NCBI GenBank assembly: GCA_023434145.1 | Contig: JAEYTI010000275.1 | Location: 1-15,204 of the forward strand | Length of the DNA stretch: 15,204 nucleotides | Direction of reading: 5' to 3' | DNA from: Chloroflexota bacterium | Lineage (GTDB): Bacteria > Chloroflexota > Anaerolineae > Anaerolineales > Anaerolineaceae | Shown here: positions 6,617 to 13,869 of the stretch, in pieces | Layout: every line of letters begins with the position of its first letter | Numbering within the stretch: the first letter of the stretch is position 1 | Made by a program: the position numbers and the translations under genes | Notes under the pieces: model-generated | Told to the model about the DNA's origin: nothing | Database searches by the model: none | What the model saw: the letters and a program-made list of their open reading frames with translations, nothing else

Positions 6617-6959
6617 AACAGTTTTCTTCTCCTGCCCAAGATAATCGGGGCTCTAGGATTTACTGTGGTTATTTGGGGAGGTGCTGCGCAACATCCCCCT
6701 ACCAACCGCAGCAAGTCCCGGTCAGTAAGATTATACTGTGAAACCGATATCCGTGAAAAAAGGTAAAATTAAATGTATAATCTTTAATGAAATCCCAGCT
6801 TTGAACGTTGCTGCTTGGGTTCAGCAAGTTGGTGTAATTTGTGGCCAAGTAAATGGGCGGTTCGCTCACAAATCATACCAGCCCGGCAGAGCAGTTCCTA
6901 TCAATTTTGTATTTTTCCTAAAACGGGAACATTCGGGTAAAATAGGGGTTGAGGCACGA
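6617..6959. other. Divergent control region between the molybdoenzyme and the histidine kinase
   Basis: This 343-bp region is more AT-rich than the flanking genes. It holds the minus-strand promoter (6757-6730), an imperfect GC-rich inverted repeat (6675-6699) inside the molybdoenzyme 5' leader, a plus-strand TATAAT at 6776-6781, a TTGCTG/CAGCAA 6-bp hairpin (6808-6827), and a TAAAAT at 6938-6943 just before the kinase start. The plus reading frame of the kinase stays open back to a GTG at 6738, but the encoded 74 residues look like translated non-coding DNA. Confidence 0.5.
6730..6757 (-). promoter_or_regulatory. Promoter of the molybdoenzyme-glycosyltransferase pair
   Basis: On the minus strand TATAAT (6735-6730) follows TTCACG (6757-6752, 4 of 6 matches to TTGACA) with a 16-base spacer. 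It would give a leader of about 107 bases before the ATG at 6616. Confidence 0.5.
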
Positions 6960-8663
6960 GTGAGTGAAGTAATTCTGACACGCGAACAATTGGAAGAAAG
7001 GCTGGCGACGCTCCATCGCGCCAGCCTTGAATTGGTTAAAAACATCTCACTCGAAACGCTGTTAGAACGCATTGCCGTTTTAGCGCTGGAACAATCAGAA
7101 GCACAGTATGCCGCTGTGGGCGTGTTGGATGAAGAAGGCAAGCTAGAAAACTTCATTCCCATCGGCATGACACCTGAGGCCGTCAACCGCATGGCGCACC
7201 CACCAGTAGGGCGGGGGCTCATCGGCGCGCTGATGCACTCGGACGAGCCGATCCGGCTGGAGAACATGGCCGATGATCCGCGCAGCAGCGGTTTCCCAGC
7301 GCATCACCCAGAGATGACCTCCTTCTTGGGCGTGCCTATCCGCCAGGGTGACCGGCAGCTTGGGCAGATTTATCTAACCAACAAAATCACTGCCCCCGCT
7401 TTCACCCTGGAAGATCAGCAGGTAATCGAGATGCTGGCGAATTATGCCGCCGTGGCAATTACCAACGCCCGCTTCTATCACCAGATTACCGAACGCGACG
7501 AGGTGTTGACACGCCGCAACGAGAATCTGGCACTGCTCAACGAGCTGGCTTCTGTGCTGGCAGGCTCCGATAATATCGACCAGGTGCTCAGCCAGGTGCT
7601 CTCGCGCGTTATCGATTACCTGCGGCTGGAGGCGGGCGAGGTGTTCTTGCGCCAGGAAGACAGCCGAGTCCTTGAGCTATCGATACATCACGGAGAGAGC
7701 ATTCAACGGCTGTTTACCCGCACGCAGTTCCTGTTTGGAGAGGGCATGGTTGGGGAAACCGCCGAAACTGGTTTGATGATGACATTGGACCTGGAAGACC
7801 TGCGTGTCAACACCTCGCTGATGAACGGGCAGCACCTGCATGATGATGTATTCTACGCTTCTCACCTGCAGCAGATCCTCTGCATGCCGCTGATGGGCCG
7901 TAACGGCATCCTCGGTGTGCTGTGTGTGGGCACGTGCACCTGTGATCCGCTGGAAGATTTGGAAATGCAGTTCCTCTCTTCCATCAGCGCCTGGGTGGGC
8001 ATGGCGATCGAAAACCTGCGCATCAACGTGCAGCAGCGTCGGCTGGCCTTGCTGGAAGAGCGCGAGCGTATCGGTATGGATCTGCACGATGGCATCATTC
8101 AAGATATCTATGCGGTGGGACTAACGCTCGAACATGCCCGCCTGCTGCTCGCCGAGAATCCGCAAGCATCGCGGACACGCATCGAACAGGCGATTGAAGA
8201 CCTGAACAGCACCATTCGCGACATTCGATCCTACATCCTCGACTTGCGCCCGCGTAAGCTGCACGAAGAAAATTTGGCCGACGGTCTCCGCCGCCTGATC
8301 GCCGAGTTCCGTGCCAACACGCTGATTGAAGTGAATCTGCAGAGCCCTACCACACCGGTGAATCTCTCTGGGGCGCAGGCCCTGGCTCTGTTCCACATCG
8401 GGCAAGAAGCGCTGGCGAATATCGGCAAGCACTCAGGCGCGCGGCGCGTAGACGTATCGCTATGGACGACGAACGAGCGCGTGCTGCTGGAGATCGCCGA
8501 CGATGGGGCAGGCTTCGACCTGGACGCCACGAAGTTCTCGCTTGGGCATGGACTTTCTAACATGCAGACCCGGGCACGCAACGCCGGCGGCGATCTAGAA
8601 ATCTCCTCCGAACCGGGCGCGGGCACAACCATCCTGGTTTGGGTGCCGAATAATGCCGGATAA
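6960..8663 (+). CDS. Cytoplasmic GAF-GAF sensor histidine kinase, NarL/DegS-type (HisKA_3)
   Basis: From the GTG at 6960 this is a 567-residue soluble kinase with no transmembrane segment. GAF domain 1 spans about 28-172 (with PVGRGLIGAL at 82-91 and LGVPIRQGDRQLGQIYL at 123-139). GAF domain 2 spans about 195-352 (with GEGMVGETAETG at 260-271). The dimerisation/phosphoacceptor helix is RERIGMDLHDGIIQ with His376. The ATPase domain has an N-box QEALANIGKHS (482-492, N487), a G1 box DDGAGFD (514-520) and a G2 box GHGLSNM (529-535). It would autophosphorylate on His376 and signal to a LuxR-type response regulator, but none is adjacent. The ligand is unknown; GAF domains often bind cyclic nucleotides, heme or FeS clusters. 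An earlier in-frame GTG at 6738 is judged less likely; 6960 has GAGG five bases before it. The gene overlaps ubiE by 11 bp. Confidence 0.85.
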   Translation: MSEVILTREQLEERLATLHRASLELVKNISLETLLERIAVLALEQSEAQYAAVGVLDEEGKLENFIPIGMTPEAVNRMAHPPVGRGLIGALMHSDEPIRLENMADDPRSSGFPAHHPEMTSFLGVPIRQGDRQLGQIYLTNKITAPAFTLEDQQVIEMLANYAAVAITNARFYHQITERDEVLTRRNENLALLNELASVLAGSDNIDQVLSQVLSRVIDYLRLEAGEVFLRQEDSRVLELSIHHGESIQRLFTRTQFLFGEGMVGETAETGLMMTLDLEDLRVNTSLMNGQHLHDDVFYASHLQQILCMPLMGRNGILGVLCVGTCTCDPLEDLEMQFLSSISAWVGMAIENLRINVQQRRLALLEERERIGMDLHDGIIQDIYAVGLTLEHARLLLAENPQASRTRIEQAIEDLNSTIRDIRSYILDLRPRKLHEENLADGLRRLIAEFRANTLIEVNLQSPTTPVNLSGAQALALFHIGQEALANIGKHSGARRVDVSLWTTNERVLLEIADDGAGFDLDATKFSLGHGLSNMQTRARNAGGDLEISSEPGAGTTILVWVPNNAG

Positions 8664-9360
8664 CAATCCATCCGTTCAGGCCGAGCGAGCGCGCAGCGTG
8701 CAGGCGATGTTTCAACGAGTCGCTCCACGGTACGACTTGATGAATCGCCTGATGACCGGCGGGCAGGATGTAGCATGGCGCAAGCTGGTCATCAAACTCG
8801 CTCAGATACCCCCGGGCGGTCGCCTGCTGGATCTGGGGGCAGGCACCGGCGACCTGACGCGCGAAGCGCTGCGCCAGCAGCCAGATTGTGACCCCGTCGC
8901 CGCCGACTTTACCCTCAACATGATGCTGGTGGGCAAGCGCCAGCCAGGCCCCGCACTCAAGTGGTCCGCCGCCGATGCGCTAAACCTGCCTTTCTCAGAT
9001 GAGTCGTTCGATGGGCTGGTTTCCGGCTTTTTGCTGCGCAACGTGGTGGATCTGCCCCGGGCGCTGCGCGAGCAGTACCGCGTGCTAAAACCCGGAAGGC
9101 GAATGGTGGCCCTGGATACCACACGCCCCAAGCCCTCACTGCTTAGCCCATTCATCCGATTCCACATGCGCCGGGTGATTCCATTTCTGGGCGGGCTGCT
9201 CACCGGGCAGCGCGACGCCTACGTGTACCTTCCCTCCACCAGCGAGGCTTTCCTCTCCGCTGAGGAACTGCAAGAACACATTCGCGAAGCAGGCTTCCGT
9301 GAAGTGGGTTTCCATCGGTTGATGTTCGGCACGGTCGCTATTCACTGGGCGGTGAAGTAG
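8653..9360 (+). CDS. ubiE: UbiE/MenG-family quinone C-methyltransferase
   Basis: This 235-residue class I SAM methyltransferase shows the UbiE/COQ5 signatures. These are the N-terminal segment MFQRVAPRYDLMNRLMTGG (19-37), SAM motif I LLDLGAGTGDLT (58-69), and the family-specific sequence FDGLVSGFLLRNVVDLPRAL (119-138, canonical FDxVTxxFGLRNVxD), followed by RVLKPGRRMVALD. The product would carry out the C-methylation of demethylmenaquinone (or the ubiquinone precursor), the last step of menaquinone synthesis. The ATG overlaps the kinase stop by 11 bp with only a weak Shine-Dalgarno (GGGTG), so translation is probably coupled. The LPSTSEAFLSAEEL segment near the end fits the usual LYLPxS region. 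In a Chloroflexota context menaquinone is the likelier product. Confidence 0.85.
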   Translation: MPDNNPSVQAERARSVQAMFQRVAPRYDLMNRLMTGGQDVAWRKLVIKLAQIPPGGRLLDLGAGTGDLTREALRQQPDCDPVAADFTLNMMLVGKRQPGPALKWSAADALNLPFSDESFDGLVSGFLLRNVVDLPRALREQYRVLKPGRRMVALDTTRPKPSLLSPFIRFHMRRVIPFLGGLLTGQRDAYVYLPSTSEAFLSAEELQEHIREAGFREVGFHRLMFGTVAIHWAVK

Positions 9361-9379
9361 CATTTCTCCAGCTTTGTCG

Positions 9380-9385
9380 TATAAT
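9380..9385 (+). promoter_or_regulatory. -10 box upstream of the PLP enzyme leader
   Basis: A perfect TATAAT lies 20 bases after the ubiE stop and 99 bases before the PLP enzyme start. The long perfect hairpin (9402-9446) would fall in the 5' leader of its transcript. No clear -35 box is seen at 16-18 bases. Confidence 0.45.
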
Positions 9386-9401
9386 CCACGCGGAAATATT
9401 A

Positions 9402-9446
9402 CAGTTTACTGGTGGGGGTGACTGCGTCACCCCCACCAGTAAACTG
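9402..9446. repeat. Perfect 20-21 bp inverted repeat in the leader of the PLP enzyme gene
   Basis: The arm CAGTTTACTGGTGGGGGTGA (9402-9421) is exactly complementary to 9427-9446 around CTGCG. Pairing C9422 with G9426 extends the stem to 21 bp and leaves a three-base loop. Past one mismatch, ATT (9398-9400) pairs with AAT (9448-9450), so the structure reaches about 53 bases. It carries no T-tract, sits between a -10 box and the Shine-Dalgarno at 9471, and shares the stem-base CAGTTT with the 4016-4058 hairpin. A terminator for ubiE, a leader attenuator, a protein-binding operator, or a small repeat element are all possible. Confidence 0.9.
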
Positions 9447-9483
9447 CAATTCCCTTACCCCAGCGTATTCAGGAGATTTTTGC

Positions 9484-10722
9484 ATGCCCAACCTCGACCC
9501 GCATCACGGTATCGGCACACTGGTTACGCACCTCGGCGAGATGCAGAACCCGCTGAACGCGCACGTCACCCCCATCTATCAGACTTCCACGTTCAGCTTC
9601 CCCGACGTGCAGACCGGCGCTGCACGGTTCCAGGGTGAGGCGCCTGGCTACATTTACACCCGGCTGGATAACCCCAACTTCGACCAGCTCGCGCTGAAAA
9701 TCGCAGCACTAGAAGGGTTGGATCTGCTGCGCGCCCAGCCGGAGCGGCCCATCGAAGAAGTAGTGGGCGGGCTGGTATTTGCCTCTGGCATGGCTGCGGT
9801 GACGGCTGCCATCCTGGCGCGGGTAAAGGGCGGGCAGACGATCATCGCGCAGGAGAATATCTACTCGGCTACCTACAACTTCCTGCGTGACCTCGCTCCG
9901 CAGTATGGCGTCAACGTGATCTTCCTGGAAGACCCTTCGCCAGAGCAGTGGGAAGCAGCCTTCCAGGCACACCCGCAAACCGTGCTTGCCTACGCGGAAA
10001 CGCCTGCCAACCCCAATATGTCGGTTGTCGATCTTTCCACCGTTGCCGAGATTGCCCACCGCTCCGGCGCGCTGCTGATGGTCGACAACACCTTTGCCAC
10101 TCCGTTCTGCCAGCGCCCGCTCACCCTCGGCGCGGACGTGGTAATCCATTCGACCTCCAAATACCTCAACGGGCACGGTCTGGTGATCGGTGGCGCGGTG
10201 GTCGCGAAGGATCCGGCCTGGGTAAAGGGCCCGCTCTTCCAGATGTTCAAGATCCTCGGCGGCTGCCCCAGCCCCTTCGACGCGTGGATCACGAATATTG
10301 GCTTGAAGACATTTGAGGTGCGCATGGAGCGCCATTGTTCCAATGCACTGGCGGTTTGTCGCTGGCTAGAAAGCCACCCAAAGGTGGAGCGCGTATACTA
10401 CCCGTACCTGGAGAGCCACCCCGATTACACCCTGGCGCGCAAGCAGATGTTCTGCGGCGGCGGCATGTGTGCTTTTGAATTGAAGGGCGGCCTGAAAGCC
10501 GGCGCCGCGCTGATGGAGCACGTGCGCGTCTCAACCCTGGCGGTTAGCCTGGGCAACGTCGATTCCCTGATTTCTCACCCGGCCAGCATGTCGCATTCCA
10601 CCGTCTCGCCCGAGATCCGCAGGGCGATGGGGATCAGCGATGGGCTGGTACGCTATTCGATTGGTATTGAAAATGTCGAAGACTTGATCTCCGACCTGGA
10701 ACAGGCTTTGTGTTTTGCATAG
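9484..10722 (+). CDS. Cys/Met-metabolism PLP-dependent enzyme (O-acylhomoserine sulfhydrylase / gamma-lyase type)
   Basis: This 412-residue fold-type I PLP enzyme is of the trans-sulfuration family. The PLP lysine is K226 in HSTSKYLNGHG. D201 in VDNTFATP contacts the pyridine nitrogen, and the phosphate-binding neighbour-subunit pair is in YIYTRLDNPN (Y58, R60). Y127 stacks on PLP, and the end GLVRYSIGIE holds R390, the carboxylate-binding arginine. It converts homoserine- or cysteine-derived substrates and releases or uses sulfide. At the position of the methionine gamma-lyase cysteine the sequence is YSATY, with alanine, which argues against a classical methionine gamma-lyase. O-acetylhomoserine sulfhydrylase or cystathionine gamma-lyase activity is equally possible. 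The start at 9484 is preferred: AGGAGA is 8 bases upstream. The frame extends to a GTG at 9412, but that lies inside the hairpin. Overlaps the next gene by 8 bp. Confidence 0.85.
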   Translation: MPNLDPHHGIGTLVTHLGEMQNPLNAHVTPIYQTSTFSFPDVQTGAARFQGEAPGYIYTRLDNPNFDQLALKIAALEGLDLLRAQPERPIEEVVGGLVFASGMAAVTAAILARVKGGQTIIAQENIYSATYNFLRDLAPQYGVNVIFLEDPSPEQWEAAFQAHPQTVLAYAETPANPNMSVVDLSTVAEIAHRSGALLMVDNTFATPFCQRPLTLGADVVIHSTSKYLNGHGLVIGGAVVAKDPAWVKGPLFQMFKILGGCPSPFDAWITNIGLKTFEVRMERHCSNALAVCRWLESHPKVERVYYPYLESHPDYTLARKQMFCGGGMCAFELKGGLKAGAALMEHVRVSTLAVSLGNVDSLISHPASMSHSTVSPEIRRAMGISDGLVRYSIGIENVEDLISDLEQALCFA

Positions 10723-12019
10723 GTTCGTATTCACTTGGGCTTCTGTAGCCCTTTCCATTATCACAGCGTTTTTTGCATCCGCGCAGCCTGCGCAACCGCG
10801 ATACAACCAAACTCCCTGCACAGAAGGCAGCCAACCATCTGGCGCTCGGTACCGCGTTTGCCTGCCCGACGGCGTGTGGAACGGCGACCTCGTCCTCTAT
10901 GCGCACGGCTATGTGCCTGCTGAGAACGGGCTCGTTCTGCCCGGCGAGGGCTCCAGCATGTCTGTGCCGTTGCTGGAGCAGGGCTACGCCTTTGCCACTA
11001 CCAGCTACCGCGCCAACGGGCTGGCAGTGCTCCCCGCTCAGGATGACCTGCTAGAACTGGTGGAGTTGTTCGTCCAGCAACATGGCGAACCCAAACGCAC
11101 CTTCCTGATCGGCGCATCCGAAGGCGGCTTGATCACGGCCCTGTCGGTGGAAAATTACCCAGATGTGTACGCGGGTGGGGTGGCGATGTGCGGCCCCATT
11201 GGTAGCTTCCGCGACCAAATCAACTATTTTGGCGATTTCCGCGTTGTGTTCGATGCGCTCTTCCCCGGTCGCATTCCACCCGGCGCGGTGGAGATTCCTG
11301 CCGAGGTGCGCGCCAACTGGTCGAGCATTTATCGCGCGCAGGTGATACCATCGCTCACCGACCCGGCCAACCGCCAGAAGGTGCTGGATTTGATGACGAT
11401 CACCGGCGCGCCGTTCAACCCCAACAGCCCAGCCACCATCGAGAACACCACCCGCGGCGTGCTGGGCTACAACATCTTCGCCACCGGCGACGCCGCTGAA
11501 AAGCTGGGCGGTCAACCGTTCGACAACAAAGACCGATTGTATTTCGGCTCCTCGGATGACGAGTTGTTAAACGCCACGGTGGAGCGCTTTACCGCCACAC
11601 CCGATGTAGTCGAGGCAATACAGGTATACGAGACCACCGGCAGGCTGCAAGTTCCACTGGTGACGATCCATACTACCGGCGACGAGATTGTGCCGTTCTG
11701 GCACCAGCCGCGCTATGAGGAGAAGGTGGGGCAGACCGGCGCATCCGCGCTGCATAAGGGCATCACCATCGAGCGTTACGGACACTGCAACTTCACCCGT
11801 GATGAAATCCTGGGCGCATTCCATCAGATGGTAGAAATGGTCGATCATCCGCAGGCAGTCGTGCCAACGATTGTGCCGACCGCAGTTCTACAGTCGCCAA
11901 CCCCTATTTTGTCCCCAACTGTGGACAGACCTGTGGACAAAATTGCTCCGGTTCCCCCGCCGCCCGTCCCGCGCAGCATCTTTCAACAACTGTGGGATTG
12001 GCTGACTGGTTGGATCTGA
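10715..12019 (+). CDS. Secreted alpha/beta-hydrolase with Pro-rich tail
   Basis: This 434-residue protein has a signal peptide (about 1-27: MHRFVF, hydrophobic core, AQPAQP region). An alpha/beta-hydrolase domain follows, with oxyanion segment LYAHGY (61-66), nucleophile elbow IGASEGG (132-138, Ser135), acid Asp323 in HTTGDEIVPF and His357 in ERYGHCNF, so the triad is complete. Residues 380-420 are a Pro/Thr/Val-rich linker, ending in a tryptophan-rich amphipathic tail (FQQLWDWLTGWI). Secretion and the intact triad suggest an extracellular esterase or peptidase; the substrate is unknown. The start is a TTG at 10715 overlapping the PLP enzyme stop by 8 bp with a weak upstream ribosome site. 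No other in-frame start retains the signal peptide. Termination-reinitiation coupling fits this arrangement. Confidence 0.8.
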   Translation: MHRFVFTWASVALSIITAFFASAQPAQPRYNQTPCTEGSQPSGARYRVCLPDGVWNGDLVLYAHGYVPAENGLVLPGEGSSMSVPLLEQGYAFATTSYRANGLAVLPAQDDLLELVELFVQQHGEPKRTFLIGASEGGLITALSVENYPDVYAGGVAMCGPIGSFRDQINYFGDFRVVFDALFPGRIPPGAVEIPAEVRANWSSIYRAQVIPSLTDPANRQKVLDLMTITGAPFNPNSPATIENTTRGVLGYNIFATGDAAEKLGGQPFDNKDRLYFGSSDDELLNATVERFTATPDVVEAIQVYETTGRLQVPLVTIHTTGDEIVPFWHQPRYEEKVGQTGASALHKGITIERYGHCNFTRDEILGAFHQMVEMVDHPQAVVPTIVPTAVLQSPTPILSPTVDRPVDKIAPVPPPPVPRSIFQQLWDWLTGWI

Positions 12020-12071
12020 CACAGCAAACAAAGGCCGATCATTTTGGTCAGCAGCCGCTGCAACCGGCTGG

Positions 12072-12077
12072 TACAAT
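12072..12077 (+). promoter_or_regulatory. -10 box for the UbiX-fusion gene
   Basis: TACAAT at 12072-12077 is 9 bases before the ATG at 12087, the same geometry as at 335 and 4104. It suggests a leaderless transcript; no -35 box is recognisable. Confidence 0.45.
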
Positions 12078-12086
12078 TAGCCCACC

Positions 12087-13124
12087 ATGAACAAGCAGCG
12101 GCTGGTGGTTGGCATATCGGGTGGCTCTGGCGCGATTCTCGGCATCCGTCTCTTGCAGGCGCTCCAGAATTCGCCGGTCGAAACGCACCTCATCCTCACC
12201 CCATCTGCCCGGCTAACCATTGAACAGGAGACGGACTGGCAGGTAGAGGATGTGCTGGCACTGGCGACGCGCACATATCATCCCCGCGATATGTCTACCC
12301 CGGTCGCCTCCGGTTCATTTGATACGCTTGGTATGGTGGTTATCCCCTGTTCGATCAAGAGCCTGTCGGCCATCGCCAACAGCTACACCGCCGAACTGCT
12401 GGCCCGTGCCGCCGACGTGACACTCAAAGAAGGTCGCCCGCTGCTGCTGGTAGTGCGCGAAGCGCCCCTGCACGCCGGGCATACCCGCCTGATGGAGCAA
12501 GCCGCTGCCGCGGGGGCGATTCTCTTCCCACCGGTACCGGCTTTCTACACCCGCCCGCGAACAGTGGAAGACGTGGTCGATAACATCGTCGGGCGCGTGC
12601 TGCGCCGGTTGGGGATCGAGAACACGCTGTATCAGGAATGGCAGGGACCAGAGCGCCACACGTCAGAGGAAACCGAGGAAGACATTTGGGCCGTCCCAAC
12701 TATGTCCCTCGCCACAATAGGCAGTGATGGCGAACCGCACGCTGCGGACGTGTACTTCTCTACCCTGGGCGACTCTGACTCAGCCCGCACGCTGTACTTC
12801 TTCTCCGACGCCCACAGCCAGCACAGCATGGATCTCGCCGTCAACCCCCGTGCCGCAGTGACCATCCATCCCCAGGGGGGCCATCCGCAGGTGGCTGGCT
12901 GGCAAGAGATCCGTGGGGTGCAGATGCGCGGGCAGGTGTGCGTGGTAGAACCGGGCACAGCCTGGGATGCTGCCTGGGCCGGTTATCTGGTAAAATTCCC
13001 CTTCGCCAGCGCGCTGAAAGACATTGTTGCGCGGAACACGCTTTACGCCTTCCGCCCGGATTGGGTCCGGCGCATTGATAACCGCCGCGGGTTTGGATAT
13101 AAAGAAGAATGGACGCGCGAATGA
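12087..13124 (+). CDS. ubiX: UbiX-like flavin prenyltransferase fused to a PNPOx-like split-barrel domain
   Basis: This 345-residue protein is in two parts. Residues 1-183 are UbiX: the flavin-binding opening GISGGSGAILGIRLL (9-23), the PCSIKSLSAIANSY segment (87-100), REAPLHAGHTRLM (124-136, canonical REtPL) and the closing P-FYtRPrTveDvVDnIVGRvL (151-172). UbiX adds a dimethylallyl unit to FMN to make the prenyl-FMN cofactor used by UbiD decarboxylases. Residues about 200-345 match a pyridoxamine-phosphate-oxidase-like FMN-binding barrel: WAVPTMSLATIGSDGEPHAADV (201-222) and an IDNRRGFGYKEEW close. UbiX proteins normally stop near 190 residues. No ubiD lies in this window. The -10 box 9 bases upstream suggests leaderless translation. 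The stop overlaps the next ATG (ATGA). The gene symbol applies to the first domain. Confidence 0.8.
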   Translation: MNKQRLVVGISGGSGAILGIRLLQALQNSPVETHLILTPSARLTIEQETDWQVEDVLALATRTYHPRDMSTPVASGSFDTLGMVVIPCSIKSLSAIANSYTAELLARAADVTLKEGRPLLLVVREAPLHAGHTRLMEQAAAAGAILFPPVPAFYTRPRTVEDVVDNIVGRVLRRLGIENTLYQEWQGPERHTSEETEEDIWAVPTMSLATIGSDGEPHAADVYFSTLGDSDSARTLYFFSDAHSQHSMDLAVNPRAAVTIHPQGGHPQVAGWQEIRGVQMRGQVCVVEPGTAWDAAWAGYLVKFPFASALKDIVARNTLYAFRPDWVRRIDNRRGFGYKEEWTRE

Positions 13125-13867
13125 CCGGAAACGCTGAAGACACCCTCATCCCAAAAGCCGCCGGGCGCGGAGTCCCTTCGCTGGTCTGGCGCGCCGGGCA
13201 GGAGCGCCGCCTGCGCATGATCCGCGCAGCCGCCGGTGAACGCGCAAAAGGCCGCGTGTTCGTCGATGGCTGCGGAGTTGGCATGTACCTGAGCCACCTG
13301 GAAGCGGATGCAGAGCAAGCAGTTGGGCTGGACATCGAGCTGGAGCGCACTCAGGACGCACTTCAGATCGCCAATCAGGTAGTATGTGGGGCAGGGGAGA
13401 AGCTGCCGTTCCCGGCCAATTCCTTCGATCTGATCCTCAGCCACGAGGTGCTGGAGCACGTGCAGGACGACCAGCAAGCCATCCGCGAGATCGTGCGCAC
13501 GCTGAAACCGGGCGGCCGGCTGGTGCTGTTTGTGCCCAACCGCGGCTACCCATTCGAAACACACGGCATCTACTGGCGCGGGCGCTACAAATTTGGCAAC
13601 ATCCCGCTGGTCAATTACCTGCCCCGCCGCCTGCGCGATAAACTAGCCCCCCACGTGCGCGTGTACAGCCAGGGCGACCTGGAAAAGCTGTTCGCCGGGC
13701 TGCCGGTGAAGCTGGTACAGCGCACAGTCGTATTCGGCGCATATGACAACATCATTGCCCGCCTGGGTGCGCCGGGCCGCTTGCTTCGCGGCGTGCTGCA
13801 AGCCCTCGAGTCGACACCGCTAAAAGGGTTGGGACTGTCGCACTTTTGGGTTGTGGAAAAAATTTAA
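13109..13867 (+). CDS. Class I SAM-dependent methyltransferase (methyltransferase 11 type)
   Basis: This 252-residue protein has a Rossmann methyltransferase core. The motif I region is FVDGCGVGMY (51-60), the motif with the D-I-E triplet follows (GLDIELER, 73-80), PFPANSFDLILSHEVLEHV (100-118) is the post-motif II/III region, and LKPGGRLVLFVPN (132-144) closes it. The reduced glycine spacing in GCGVG differs from the usual GxGxG, but the position and flanks agree. It is followed by WRGRYKFGNIPLVNYLPRRL, a family pattern in some glycan or lipid methyltransferases, though no substrate can be assigned. The ATG at 13121 gives the usual ATGA overlap with the UbiX-fusion stop; the ATG at 13109 is equally possible and has AAAGAAGA upstream. 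It ends 2 bp from the convergent gene, with no terminator visible. Confidence 0.8.
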   Translation: MDARMTGNAEDTLIPKAAGRGVPSLVWRAGQERRLRMIRAAAGERAKGRVFVDGCGVGMYLSHLEADAEQAVGLDIELERTQDALQIANQVVCGAGEKLPFPANSFDLILSHEVLEHVQDDQQAIREIVRTLKPGGRLVLFVPNRGYPFETHGIYWRGRYKFGNIPLVNYLPRRLRDKLAPHVRVYSQGDLEKLFAGLPVKLVQRTVVFGAYDNIIARLGAPGRLLRGVLQALESTPLKGLGLSHFWVVEKI

Positions 13868-13869
13868 GT

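Noticed and set aside
9412..9483. Upstream GTG start of the PLP enzyme at 9412
   Set aside because: It lies inside the perfect hairpin arm; the ATG at 9484 has AGGAGA at the right distance and matches the family's usual N-terminus.
11920..11940. TGTGGACA pair as DnaA boxes or an origin
   Set aside because: They differ from the TGTGGATAA box, lie inside coding sequence and no dnaA or dnaN is nearby.
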